Source: Solanum dulcamara (taxonomy: Eukaryota; Streptophyta; Magnoliopsida; Solanales; Solanaceae). From it: a stretch of 64,000 nt of DNA. A model generated the notes under the pieces. That model did not search any database and was not told where the DNA came from. It saw only the letters and a list, made by a program, of their open reading frames with translations. The stretch spans positions 44,591,501 through 44,655,500 of the forward strand of contig NC_077240.1 in the NCBI RefSeq assembly GCF_947179165.1, in the 5' to 3' direction. Positions 1 through 12,400 of the stretch are shown here, in pieces; position 1 is the stretch's first letter; each line of letters begins with the position of its first letter. The position numbers and the translations under genes are program-made.

Positions 1-728
1 TTGTGACCCTGAGCCCCATAATGGACTGGATATAATGTGATTATATATAATATACATGATGATATGATGACATGTAATTATTATAAAGAGATTATGATAC
101 TGAGTTCACTACAGGGTCGTGCATAGTGTATGATAGGGTATATGATTACATGTCTTAAGATGCAGGTACAATGATTTGTTAACTGTTATACTTGTCTCAT
201 GCATCCCCATTTCAGTTATTGTTTCAGTTATGATATGTTATGCTTTATATACTCAGTACATATGTTGTACTGACCCCCCATTCTCTAGGGGGCTGCATTT
301 CATGCCTGCAGGTACATATGTTCATTTTAGGGCTCTGCCAGCTTAGGATTTCTACTCAGCAATGTTGGAAGTGTTCCACTATTCTGGAGCCTAACTTTTG
401 ATGCTAGTCTTTCAATGTATATATTCATTTATTTAGGGGTACGGCGGGGGCCCTTCCCACCATATGATATAGTTAATACTCTTAGAGGTTTGTTGACATG
501 TGTATGTGGGTTGTTTGTAAGTTTGTTCAGTTGTAAATATTTTTATGTTATGGTAGCCTTGTTGGCTTGCGTTCCCTTTCATGATATGATATAAATGAAA
601 GAGGCTATATGTATATGAAAATGTTATTACCCACTAGGGTTCTTGTGTATAGTTCTTATATTTGACATTTATGTATACAGGGGTCCAGGTCGGACCCCAG
701 TCGGGGCCTACGGGGTTGGGTCATAACA
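1..728 (+). mobile_element. Family A LTR, right part, cut by window edge
   Basis: This is the end of a long gypsy LTR read on the plus strand. It holds the family A landmark near 250-320: a 'ctcagtacatatgttgtac' block, a C-run/G-run pair around 'tctaggggg', then 'ctgcatttcatgcctgcagg'. It ends at 728 with a GGGGTTGGGTCATAACA-like terminus, the reverse complement of the start of the minus-strand A LTRs at 4071, 9471, 11896, 30538 and 59844. The left end lies outside the window, so a solo LTR and the 3' LTR of a larger element cannot be told apart. DNA from 729 on is a different LTR (H), so this copy probably inserted into H. Confidence 0.8.
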
Positions 729-1725
729 GAGATAAAGGATTTCGACAACATAGACTCTACCTAGTGCATCCAACAATGCCTCTACTGGACAATATGGATG
801 GGGGATAAAACATGTCCCTACCTCACTCTCAAATGAATATAACAAATGTCTTTCAAAAGAAGTAAACTCATAAACTTGCCCTCGAATAGATGAGGACTCA
901 CCAATCTTCATAGTATAGGAACTCAACTAGCCATGTGGAGAATGTATGTGATCTTCGACCCCTACATTATGATATAATATAGGAAATAAAGTATGTGTTA
1001 TGGAATCCCGATGTCTCCCCATACAATGGAAGAAAGGAGAATCTACTTGCCAACGTAGACTTTACCCCACTAGGCTAGTCATGAACATGTGCTATATGTG
1101 GATCCACAAGCTAGGTCATAAAGGCAATCCTACGGTAGCACATAGTTAATGAGACTAGAGAATGTATAGAAGAACCCCGTAGGTCGATCCCCCACCTCAA
1201 GCCTTATTTGGTGCTACGTCAAATCCCATAGAATACATAACATAGTAATCATACTTAACATACATTCATAAACTTGTTCATATATTTCAAAACTCATAGA
1301 ATAACTCATTTTCATATCATAATTGCAATGTGAGTAAAACCCTTTCAACATCATAAATCATACTTGCATGATACATAGCATTAGGTTCCTAGGTCACCAA
1401 TTAAGGATCCTAAGTCACCTCTTTTCATAAATTGCATGAAATTCATGTCTTGAACATATTTGAAGTTCATAATCATAGCTTATACTTCAAATTTGGATAG
1501 AAACTTGAATGCATAAATAATTTGGTTGGAAACCATGAAATTGGGTTGAAAACATGCATGATCATACTACTTATACCAACACATACATAATTCTTGAAAA
1601 TAATATCAGTTAGATGCATAATTCTATCAATAATCATATAATTCATAATGAATAAGAAAATCCAATGCATAAAAATTTAAATTAGGGCTTTAAATTGAAA
1701 ATTATAAGGATAGCTTGGGAAGAAC
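729..1725 (-). mobile_element. LTR H, first segment (old host of later insertions)
   Basis: This is part of an old minus-strand LTR related to families B and C. It shares their order of words: 'gacaacatagactc', a 'catgtccctacctcactctc' block, 'gaggactcacca', 'gtggatccacaagctaggtc', and a long tract of 'cataattcat'-type repeats. It continues at 3803 and again at 7593 after two solo LTR insertions. No coding capacity is visible. The piece before 729 was displaced by the family A LTR. Confidence 0.65.
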
Positions 1726-3802
1726 TATAATAACCCGTAACTTAAATATGCCTATGACTCGTAAATGCCGATGCATCGGTGTGATATATCGGAAGAATAT
1801 TGTTGCAAAGGGTTTTGAATACCAAGTAATTCTTATATTAAGTCATTTGAAGTGTTACACCAAATTTACACGTCAAGGAGATCATTAAAGAAAAGGTTCA
1901 AATTTAAAGGTTCATTGTGGAGGAATATTTTAAATGATCTAATTTATCATCTAATTTTTAATGAGAATATACCAAATATTTAAGGAGTTAGAAGGTATAC
2001 TACCTATCAGATGAAAGGTAATTAAGTCTAGTTTCCATAAAAACAAACCCCTCGCCAATACGACATTGGAGTAAAATGTTATGGCCATTCTACGATAAAT
2101 ACAGGCATTGCCAAATAATTGCGGGACATGTGGCACTCTAAGGAAGTCAGCCAAAAACTTATATATTTATATTGAAGCTTAGGAATTTCATTTCATATAT
2201 TCCTAAACGTCTACGGTTCTGTCCCTAAGATATTTCTTCATCCTTTCTTCATAATAAATCGAGGGTTCTTCATTTCAAATATTTCCAAGTTTAAGGTAAG
2301 TTGATTTCTTCCAGAATAAAGTCTCCTCCTTTTTATACAATGTGAGGTATAGTTAGCCAAGTTTTTTCTTGAAGGAAAAGGTGTTTTCTTCAAGATTAAA
2401 AGGGAAGGGATCTCTTCTCTTATTTATAGAGGTATGACTCTTGTTCTATCTCCATAAATATGATTCTAAAAGATGCTTTAAGTTCAATTTATGGTTAGGA
2501 CTCACGGGATGGTGATAAAAAGCCGTGAGTCCATCTTTTACCCATTGTAATTGATATAATTGGTGAGGAGGGAGTATGTAGAAGGATGTATTGTCTTCTT
2601 TATTGATCAAAGGAGGGTTTGGATATAGTGCATTGAGGCAGCAACTGCGTTACGATAAAATTGAAGGCTAGGTATAAAAAACGTGACTTCTATAGTTCTT
2701 GCAAATTTGTCGCTCGCCGAGTGTTTGATGAAATGCCTAACTAGACAAGGAATATGTTTTAGGTGTTTATATAATCTCCTATTATTGTAATTAATGTTAG
2801 TAGTCTCCTACCAACTTAAATTATAAGCTTATAAGGGAATTTAACGTCGTTTGATATAGAACCCACGAAATGATGTTAGAAAACTATGAGGTTGAGTTTA
2901 TATGTATAATTTGAATGATTAAGTGGATATTTCTTCATGAATTATGGATTAGGGATTAATATTAACCTCATGGGTAAGTTATGATCCCAATTAGAGTGTA
3001 GATAAAGAGTTGAGTTTGGATTTATAGCCCATTGTCACGACCGCACATGAAATCTCATTATTTGGGTAACGAGGTCTATCAAGGTACACCCCGATGTCTC
3101 ATGTATGGTCTGACTGTAGGTATTTATATAGGGAATTTATATAGAGAAGTAAAGATATCACTTAGGCAAATTATAGGAATCTTATACATATAAATGAATA
3201 AGCCATGTAGCGCTAGACAAAGACCCTTGAGATTGGTAACAGTTCCAGTGTTGGATAACGTCTCTTGCATACATATGCTCAGATTTGCCTATCTTGATAT
3301 TTGATTCATTTGAACATTCTTACATATCTAGTTGTTATTCAGTCTTCTTTACATATCAGTACATGTTTTATATGTACTGACGTCTCAACTATTGTGGCAC
3401 TGCATTTCCATTGATACAGGCTCATGTACTCAGGATAGTAGACACTCTCTCTAGCTCAAAGACTTCAAGTTTAGAAGTGGTAAGCTCCACCTCTACCTGG
3501 AGCTATCAGATATCTAGAGCCTTTATTTTGCTATGTATGTACATATGTTGGAATGGGTATGGCGGGCCCCTATCCCGACCAGTTATTAGATTCAGAGATG
3601 CACTCTTTAAAGGCTTCTTAGACTTAGTTTTGTTTCAATTATAAATAGCCTATTAGGCCCTTTTGTTGTCTATGTTTTGTATGTGTCTTGGTATATGTTC
3701 CTCTACTTATAAGTCTACAACTTTAGTATGAGTTTAATGCATATATTAGCAGGTGCTCGAATAAGTCCTCACTGTCTGCTCCTTCTTAGCTGGGGTGTGA
3801 CA
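1726..3802 (+). mobile_element. Solo LTR F, plus strand, with near-perfect TSD
   Basis: The stretch starts 'tataataacccg' (TG mutated to TA) and ends 'ggggtgtgaca' at 3802. It is flanked by agaac (1721-1725) and aggac (3803-3807), a 5-bp target-site duplication with one mismatch. Inside, around 3350-3420, lies the 'gtacatgttttatatgtactg' hairpin-like block followed by a 'gcactgcatttcc' segment typical of these gypsy LTRs. No internal region accompanies it, so it is read as a solo LTR left by recombination between two LTRs. It inserted into LTR H, whose sequence resumes at 3803. Confidence 0.75.
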
Positions 3803-4070
3803 AGGACCTTGGGACTCCATGGGTGTAAGGTCCCATGGATGAATTCCCACATACCTTGGTGAATTTGACCCTGGAATTGAAAGAAGAAGACTTGATCTTA
3901 AATAAACCCTAACCAAAACTTTGATGAAGAAGAAGATATTTTAAAGGAACCTTGGGAGAGAAGACTTGTGAATTTGAGAGTTAATGAAAGAATAAAGCTT
4001 TTAGGAGTATTTAGGATAGTTAATAATAGGAATCTATCCCCAAAAATGTCCACATATATTAGTAATAAGG
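3803..4070 (-). mobile_element. LTR H, second segment
   Basis: This continues LTR H after solo LTR F. The 'actccatgggtgtaagg' and 'catggatgaattcccacata' words match the same position in the family C LTR near 51405-51450. The stretch is bounded on the right by the taagg duplication of the next insertion. Confidence 0.6.
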
Positions 4071-7000
4071 TGTCACAACCCAACCCCGTAGGCCCTGATG
4101 GGTGCCCAAATAGGCACTTACGTGTACCCTTGCTAACTATAAGTAAACCTGTCTCCTATTTGAGTCATAGCATGCCAACAGACAAGATGATATATAAGCC
4201 GACGAGGCTATTGTAACATACAGGTACAACTGTATACACATACATATACAACCCACACACATATCTACAGACCTCTAAGATATAACACATAATGATAACA
4301 TAAGGCGGGATAGGGCCCCTGTCATACCCCTGAGAAAATAAATAAGTACATCAAAGTTCAGTACCCAAAAGCGAGGCTCTGGTACAATGGAGCTTTTCCC
4401 GATTTTGCTGAGTGGAATCCTAAGCTGGCAGATCCATGGAGCGCGTATCAGTACCTGCGGCCATAAAATGCAGCCCTCTTGAAAAGAGGGGGTCAGTACG
4501 ACATATGTACTGAGCATGTGAAGTACAAGCATCATAAGGAAATTACAGTTGGCATAGGGATGCAGGGGGCAAGTATAACATTTAACCATTTACCATACTC
4601 GAATTGTATAAAAGAAAGTCATACATATTACCATACATACTGTACCCGGCCCGTTTGGGGACTCGGTGTACCATCTACATCATTCTGTCATCATAAGTAC
4701 ATATATATTATTATCATTGTGGAACTTATAGTCCGATCCATGTATATAGTAAGTACATGCCAAGGAACGTATGACCCGATCTGTACATCATATAATAATG
4801 CTGAGGAACGATAGCCTGATCCACATATCATATAGTAATGCCGAGGAACGATGGCCTGATCCATATATCATATAGTAATGCCAAGGAACATTCAGTCTGA
4901 TCTACATATCATATAGTAATATCGAGGAACTTTCGGTTTGATCCACATATCATATAGTAATGTCGAGGAACATTCACTCTGATCCACATATCATATAGTA
5001 ATGCCGAGGAACGTTCGGTCCAATACACCTATCATATAATAATAATTATATTATAGATGGCTCGGGACTCGGTGAAAGATGTATTATAGTATACATGAAT
5101 AAAGTAGTGAGTAGCCATATGCAATCTAAATCATTATCAGAGACTCGACAATGTAAGAAGATTAAGCTATCGTTTGAGGACCAGAATAGTAGTGTAGCCA
5201 TCTCGAGTGCCTTCTAAATGCCATTAAGGCCTATATCACTTAGGATCTCGGGGAACCTATATATATACTAAAGTAATACTAACAGTTCATAGAATCAGGG
5301 ATACCCGTCATCACATAGTCCTTAGGACTAGGAGCTTATGCATCCAGTACTTCTCAACCTATGGAGTTCAAGGAAAGTAGATCAACTTACTACAAGAGTT
5401 TGACATTCAGAAGTGAATAAGAGATACGAATTTCATTTAGGACTTAAGAGTGGAGTTACCCTAGAGCTCGTATCACATTTTACTTGTAATTAGGACATGC
5501 CAAAGGAAAGAAGGGACATCTTTACATACTTACTATTTCCCAACGTATAGGGAAACTTGAGAAGTAATAGCTCAATTATTGGAAAAGTTCTATCTTTAAG
5601 GAATGAATAAGAGTCATGCTTTATACCACGATATAGATTATACCAACTTAGGATGGTTGGACACTTTCACATCAATCGAGGTAAAAGAACATAAGTTCTA
5701 GGAAATTAAAAACGTTAGCCATCCTAGTGTACTTAAGAATAAGAGCTTCTTGTAGACTTTGTGCATTCTTCGTCTGTTGGCTTTCTATGGGTCATGCTAA
5801 AGAAGAAAGAGAATAAGCTTTACATACCCTCTACTTTTCCTCATAGAGTCATCATATATATATATCATCATGTACCATACCCGGCCCATTAAGGGACTTG
5901 GTGTTATCATCAAATACCGTACCCAGCCTATTATGGGACTCGGTTTCATAACCATCATATCATCATACTTAAGTCAAGACATATCAAGAGGGAATAAGGG
6001 TAGCTTTACTTACTTATGCCAAAATATGCCAAGAGAAAGTTTCACATACCTTTTTAGGGATTAATTGAAATCCGGCTTTCCTTGATACCTCATTTGACAT
6101 GAAAGTAACACTAAGATGAATAACCTTTCACTTTCCAATTTCCAACTCTAGAACCAAGTCTTCATAGCGATCATTTCCTTATCCATTTCCCTTAACTAGT
6201 TTATTACTAGTTCCTAAGTTACCAAAATTCGGGCAGCATCTCCCCATAACTTCAATATCCCCGAGATTCCAACTCGGACATAATATCAAAAACCATACCA
6301 AAAACAACAACCATCAGCATATATACAAGTAAATCACTTCAACATTACACAATACAATCTCCAAACAACTCGATTAAAACTACGATATCAAAATAGAGTT
6401 TTTAACCTTTATTTCATAAAACCTTTAACAATATAAAATGGAGGGTCGTGTAGCTGCAACCAGAAGTAATCACACCCTTTTTAAAACACTTTAAATCCCT
6501 GCAACATGCAACCCAACCATCTTCACCCGCTGCACCACAACAGCAACCCACTACTCCACTTCGATTTAGCTATAACCACTTCAATTTAGTTTGTTTCAAA
6601 CGTCAAGCCTCCTTATGCAATTTTTCCACTTACAAACTTATTTAAGACATGTAATATACCTCATAAAAACATCATAAACTCCAATTTGAAAGTAAAACCC
6701 TTACCTTGCCCGAAACTCGTCAAACTCATCGAAACTTGCCTCAAAAGTTCCTTTAGTGCTCCTAAAACTTTGTGGTTGTTAGCTAATATTTTGGTACTGC
6801 TCCAAACCGTATATTTTCATTAATAACACCTTCATAACATCATGGTACACCCTATATAATTAACGCATGGAGCGAAATTGAAGAACTCACCTTTTTTTTC
6901 CTTCCAAAACCGTGGCTCTCTCCCTCTATAGTTTCTTCTCTTCTCTTCTTTCTTGTTATTGAATTTTCTAGATAAGTATAGAACTTGATGAGTCATAAGA

Positions 7001-7592
7001 CACATATATATAGTCTACTTTTAGGGGGGTGACACATGTCAACCCCTAAGTGGTAACGCATGTCAAGCCCTAAGTGGGTCAACACATCCCTTCCTCCAAT
7101 CATGGGCTGCTATGTGGCATGTGGGACCCACCCTCTTTGATCCAGTTGCTTCCACGTGGAACTCCCAGCTGCCGCCACATGTCACTCTCCCATTCCATCA
7201 TATATCACTTTTTTCCCCTTCGTGGGTTCGTAATCTCATCTTCTTTTACGAACCTATGTAATCCTTGCTACGTAAGATTTGTATGTACTCAAGTAGCTTA
7301 AGTATTTAAGATTTCCAAGTTGGTATCTTACGTAAGTAAGTCGAGTCCTACAACTCATTATTTGGTCTCAAAGTTCTTTTGGATTCTTACAATGTTATTT
7401 CTAATCTTCCCTATCATGAGGTGTCACATTCTCCCTTCCTTAGAGTTGTTTGATAGCTTTATGGGCTATCCATCTCCCATGGTAACTTCTGAGAAGCTTA
7501 ACAAACTTAAGAAGCTTACTAATCTTTCTAGAAACTCAAAAACCTCTCAAGGTACAAAAGTCTTTTAAGGTACAAAAGTACGGGGTATAACA
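4071..7592 (-). mobile_element. Solo family A LTR with perfect TSD
   Basis: This is a 3,522-bp minus-strand LTR. On the plus strand it begins TGTCACAACCCAACCCC at 4071 and ends 'tacggggtataaca' at 7592. It is flanked by a perfect 5-bp duplication, taagg, at 4066-4070 and 7593-7597, so this is a true insertion with no internal region left. The A landmark (a 'ggcataaaatgcagcc'-like block, then gggggtcagtacgacatatg) lies at 4455-4520. A TATA-like tract on the minus strand lies near 7002-7013. The copy also carries a 41-bp tandem array (separate entry) and two units of the 45-bp word at about 5870-5960. Confidence 0.88.
4728..5045. repeat. 41-bp minisatellite, about 7 units, inside a family A LTR
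   Basis: The unit reads roughly 'gaggaacgttcggtctgat' followed by 'ccacatatcatatagtaatg' and two more bases. Unit starts fall near 4762, 4803, 4843, 4883, 4924, 4965 and 5006, a spacing of 40-41 bp. Units differ mainly in the 'cgttcggtc' part, while the 'catatcatatagtaat' part is nearly constant. I do not see this array in the other A LTRs in the window, so it is probably an expansion private to this copy or subfamily. Confidence 0.85.
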
Positions 7593-8007
7593 TAAGGTAT
7601 CGGGAAAAAAACCAACTACCACTCATTTAAATCTAGATAGACAGCCCTACAAATCCACTTTATGAGTCGTACAAAGTTTAACGAGTTGTACAAATAACTC
7701 ATCCTGCAGGGTCTGAAGAAACCCTAAGATTTTAAGTCTCTGAAGTTTCTCTACGACTCATTCTTAGAAGTCGTCATCTCCTCTACAACTAATCCTATCT
7801 AGTCGTTTCAAAAGTACTGAAGCTTGTATTCTTGAAGGAACCAAGCACTACAACAACAACTCATTTCTATGAGTCATTACCAACTCTATGAGTCATCAAC
7901 TAACTCTTAGCCAAACCTTCTAACTTAATAAAATTTCTAACTCTCAGCATCAACCCTACAAGTCCCTTCTACGATTCATAGATTTCCCTATGACTCATAG
8001 GCCGAGT
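7593..8007 (-). mobile_element. LTR H, third segment, with 'atgagtcgt' word array
   Basis: LTR H resumes after the solo A LTR and is cut at about 8007, where family A gag sequence begins. The segment is filled with variants of a short inverted word, ATGAGTCGT / ACGACTCAT: for example 7660-7672, 7750-7760, 7872-7905 and 7988-7999. The array sits where LTRs B and C carry their own GC-rich palindromic words, so it is probably the U3 end of LTR H. The LTR terminus itself is lost. Confidence 0.6.
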
Positions 8008-9271
8008 GACAGCTCCTGATCCTGCCGGGTGGCCAAAGCATAAGTCTAGTTCAAAAAACTGCTAGAACTAGAGATCCTGCCATGAACTCTACACGGCCTA
8101 CTGGTGTAGACGCACCCTGCCTCATAAAGGCGTATAGCTAGCAAAGAAGATGATGACCCAGCAGCTGATCTGGTAGGCCGAGTTGTACCATCCGAATTAC
8201 CCTTATACAAACAATCTTTCATCGCATGGCCTTGATGGCCATAAGAAAAACAAGCCCCTATATCATGGTAGCACTTTCCTAGATGGTATCTGCCATAATA
8301 AGAACACTGAGGCCTGGGTGGCCTCATCTGACCAGAGCCTCTATCTAGCTGCAAACTGGAAGCGCTAGAGCTTGGACCTGCTCCCGAATATCCTGTGCTA
8401 CCTAATCTCCAGCCTGAGGATTGCAGAGACATACTCCGTGCTCGCTGGGAGGCTGTCTTCTACCCTGCTACTGGGATGTCCTGCTCCGAAAATCTCCAAA
8501 ATACCCAGCTGATCTGGCCTTCTTGGGTTGACTCCTGCCAAAATCTCGCTCGGACTAGTGTCCTCTATGTCTGTCCTCCATGCCTTGAGCATATGCCTGT
8601 ATATGGGCGATGTCCATCCCTGGCTGGGCAACCATCACCAAACAACTATCAACCAAATACCGATCTAGACCCATCACATATTTGTGCATCTTGTCAGTCA
8701 TGTCAGCTACCAAAGGAAGTGCATATCGGGCCAAGGAGTCAAAATCCAAACTATACTCACGAACACTGCAGCCTCGCTACCTCAACAGTAAAAATCTGTC
8801 CACTCTGGCTCTTCGCATCTCAAGAGGAAGGAAATGACTGAGAAAAACCTCTGTAAACTCATCCCATACCACTAGATAAGCTACTCTGCCCCTAGACAAC
8901 TCCCAAGATTCATACCAGTTAGCAGCTACCTCATGCAGTCTATACGAGGCCAACTCAACCAACTCTATTGCAGAAGCCTTAATCGGACGTAATGTGTGTT
9001 GCATCTCCCTAATAAACTCATAGTAATCGTCCTCGATCTTTGTCATAAAGAACTCTGGATGATTACGAGTCAGAAACTCATGATCCCTTGAACTATCTGG
9101 CTTGTGTACCTGATCTCTGCCTAAACCACATATGTGCTTCTGGCCTGCCACCAATCTGGTCAATAGCTGGACTGCATCCCGTATAGCCCTGTCTTCAGCC
9201 CCTAGCTGGGTGCTACTAATTTGCCCTTCTAGGTAGCCGTCGCTTTCCTCAGAGGCATTACTGAAAACCAT
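8008..9271 (-). pseudogene. gag: Broken gag of a family A gypsy element (zinc-knuckle region to N-terminus)
   Basis: This is the capsid-nucleocapsid gene of a Ty3/gypsy element, degraded. The N-terminal open stretch (8777-9271, 164 codons) contains a retrotransposon gag domain, with '...LVELASYRLHEVAANWYESW...' and 'WDEFTEVFLSHFLP' near its end. The reading continues in other frames at 8555-8749 ('SLARYALPLVADMTDKMHKY') and 8046-8432. The last part holds two degraded zinc knuckles, CSYYGRYHLGKC and CFSYGHQGHAMKDC, in which expected cysteines are tyrosine. At least two frameshifts separate these parts. Protease and all later pol domains are absent: sequence changes to LTR H near 8007. The 5' LTR is at 9471-15487, upstream on the minus strand. 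Confidence 0.85.
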
Positions 9272-9455
9272 AACAATTTATTTCATTAGGGAAGAATCAT
9301 CCTAATGATACAACTCTATTGCACGATCTAAGACAAGAAGAAAAAGTAATATCCTAAATTCCCTGTAGCCTCATGTTTATAGATGTGGTGCACAACTCAA
9401 CTATAAACAAGACTCTAATAGACATGGTCTGTAGACATTCCGAGGACCAAACCTT
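9272..9455 (-). other. Leader of the truncated family A element
   Basis: This is the untranslated stretch between the primer-binding site and the gag start on the minus strand. It matches the leader of the other A element near 30346-30524, including the 'gcctcatgtttatagatgtg' / 'taacctcgtgtttatagatg' wording. Confidence 0.65.
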
Positions 9456-9465
9456 TCTGATACTA
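9456..9465 (-). promoter_or_regulatory. Primer-binding site (degraded, tRNA-iMet type)
   Basis: Read on the minus strand this is TAGTATCAGA, one change from the TGGTATCAGA complementary to the 3' end of plant initiator tRNA-Met. It lies five bases inside the LTR boundary at 9471, as expected for minus-strand DNA priming. Confidence 0.65.
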
Positions 9466-9470
9466 TTTTT

Positions 9471-12400
9471 TGTCATGACCCAACCCCGTAGTCTATGACT
9501 CGTGCTCGAATTGGACACCCGTATGTACCCTTAGCCCAAATTAGCATATTAATATAATAAGCAAATATAAAAATCAAATGAGGTCGCTAGAATAAATCAA
9601 AAATAGATGTACCACACGGACGCCACTATGGTCGTCATGAAATATAAAAACCCAGATATATACAGAACCCATAACAAATATCTACAAACCTCTACAGAAT
9701 GATAGCTTAGTAATAGGACGGGACAAGTCTCCGTCGTACCCCTGACCAACATGTACAAATATATAACATAAAAAGGTCAGTACCAAATTGTGGGCTCCAG
9801 ATAAAGGAGCACTGTGAAACAGCTAGGTGGATGTCCTAAGCAGGCAGATCGGCAAATCGAATATATGTACCTAGGGGCATGAAATGTAGCCCCCAAAGAT
9901 AGGGAGTCAGTACGGAAAATGTACCAAATATGTAAAGCATGAACTGTAATACATAAAACCATAATCCAAAAAGCATGGGCAGAAAATGAACTAAATATCC
10001 TGAATATCAAAATGTTTATCATAAACACAAATAATGCATATAGAAAAACATATGCCATATTCGACCCCCTTTATGGGACTCGTTGAACAAAACGTAGTCG
10101 CCACCTCGTCACTAGAGCCATAACATAACATACTCCAAAGTAGGGAATGTCTCCATGACATATCATATCATATTCAATGGCCACATCATATCATATCATC
10201 AAACATCAGCATAAGTGTACATGGCATAGCATACTCTAAAACCCATGTACCTGTCATACCTGCCCCCTCATGCTGGGGCACAGTGAATAATGTAGAGAAG
10301 TACACTTGATAATATATCCTGGACCAGGCTTAGTGAAAGAATGGTTACAGTATGCACGAGTAAAGTAGTGAGAAACTAAATGCAATTTAAAATACAAAAC
10401 ATTTATAGAGACTCAATAGCATAATTTCGATGACAAATCATATAAAAGAAATTGAACAATAATCATAGTGCATGTCTTTCCATTGTCATGATAGTCTATG
10501 TCAAAATAGTCTTTCTGAAATCGTCTTCATATTTTAAAATATATTATGGGGCTTAATAGAATAATTAAAATAATAGTCGTTTAATATTTGGAATAGTAGC
10601 AAGGAGTTTCCTTTGAATTCTACTCAACATAAGTCAAATGGAATAACAAAGAAAAGTTCGGGAATAGTGGGCCCACCTTGGGTCAAATGAGGTGGCGTAC
10701 ACAAATTACGTGTGTTAAACTTTATGACGTTACTTATAAGAGTTTTAAGGTAGTCAAGTCCTATTTTTGCAAGTTCTAGATGTTAGACAATGTTTCCAAA
10801 CTATTCATAACTATTTAGTTCAGTTCTACTGAATGGAAAAAGGGGCAAATTTAGGCGTCGATTCTGAAGAGTAGAGTCATCTCTGAGGCTTGTATCCAAA
10901 CCTATTACACCTAGGACATGTCAAGAGAAGGAAAGGTAAAGTTTACATACCTTATTGGCCTTTTACGCTTGTCCAAATTTAAATCTCGTTTCCTCCAAAA
11001 TCTACAATTGGTCACATTTACCAAATACTAATTATAAGGCCTTAAGAATTCAATCCTAACCAATACTTTTCTACAAAAATTTGGGCAGCATCTCCCCTAT
11101 ACATACAACATTCCCGAGATTTCAACTCGACCAAAAATGCCAACAACCATACCAACAACAATACCAATAACATCAACAATCAATTTGAAATGCATCATAA
11201 CATAAGTTGTCTTTTTTTACTAAATAGTGCAACAACTTCCAATCCAACTTTGGATTTTCAAATCAATATCAATATTTTCATATTCATACATTAATTTAAG
11301 CTCATTCAAACATAGGCCAAGAATATTCCAAGCAATCTATACAATATTCACCAATTTCCATACTTCACCCAAAATCTCTATATATGCAACAAAATTATCA
11401 CGATGCATTTTCTACTTTCAAACTTATAACAATTAACAGCAATCCACACTTTAACAACTTCATTTCCATAATATTATAGAATCATGCTAAAATGACATAA
11501 TTCCCTACAATCCATTTCAATGTCAACTTAAGCCATTTAACCTTCATTTACATTATAAGAATCACAACAACACAACTAACATACTAAACAAAATTAATTC
11601 ATTTCCATCTCATCAACCTACACCATATTTCCAACTTCAACCAAATTCCTTCAACTTCCATTTTCAATATAAAATTCACAATAGATACTACTAGAATACT
11701 ACATAAAAGTTAATTCATCTTTCTCATACCATATCACATATATACAGCCATATACATATATCCACCCCCACCATGCAAACTCCCATATTTCCATAAATTC
11801 TACCTATTTCTACATACTATAACATAAGCAAGCCTTCATAACATAATAAAAAGGGATTAATTCTTATCTTTTCCTTCTAACTTCTTCACTTGACCTGTCA
11901 TGACCCAACCCCATAGGCCATGACTGATGTCCGAATTGGACACTCATATACACATCTATTATCTGTAATCGATCAATACCCATATGATATGAAATTTATA
12001 TGGATGGAGCATCGTCTCAAAACCGATACATATACATGTATATCGAAATCACCTATCTCTTGGGAGTCACAATTATCAAAAATAACATAGCATAGTGCAT
12101 AAGATGACAAAGCTTTCATTACATGTACGAATGTCCCACTATATACATAACACGAGCTGACAAGGCTTCCACTATGAATGGGAATGTTACAAAACATGAG
12201 TCATACCAGTACAAATGGATAACATCTATATAAAACCCACACATGTGTCTACAGACCTCTAAGAGGATTAACAATAGCATATGAAGGGACAGGGCTCCGT
12301 CTTACTCCTAAATACATAAATATATACATTATAAAGATTAGTACCACAAGTTCAGACTCCGAGATAATGGAGCACTTCAAACCCATTGAGTAGAATCCTA

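Noticed and set aside
8395..8841. Plus-strand open frame of 148 codons over the gag region
   Set aside because: It is antisense to a recognisable gag reading on the minus strand and has no known motif.
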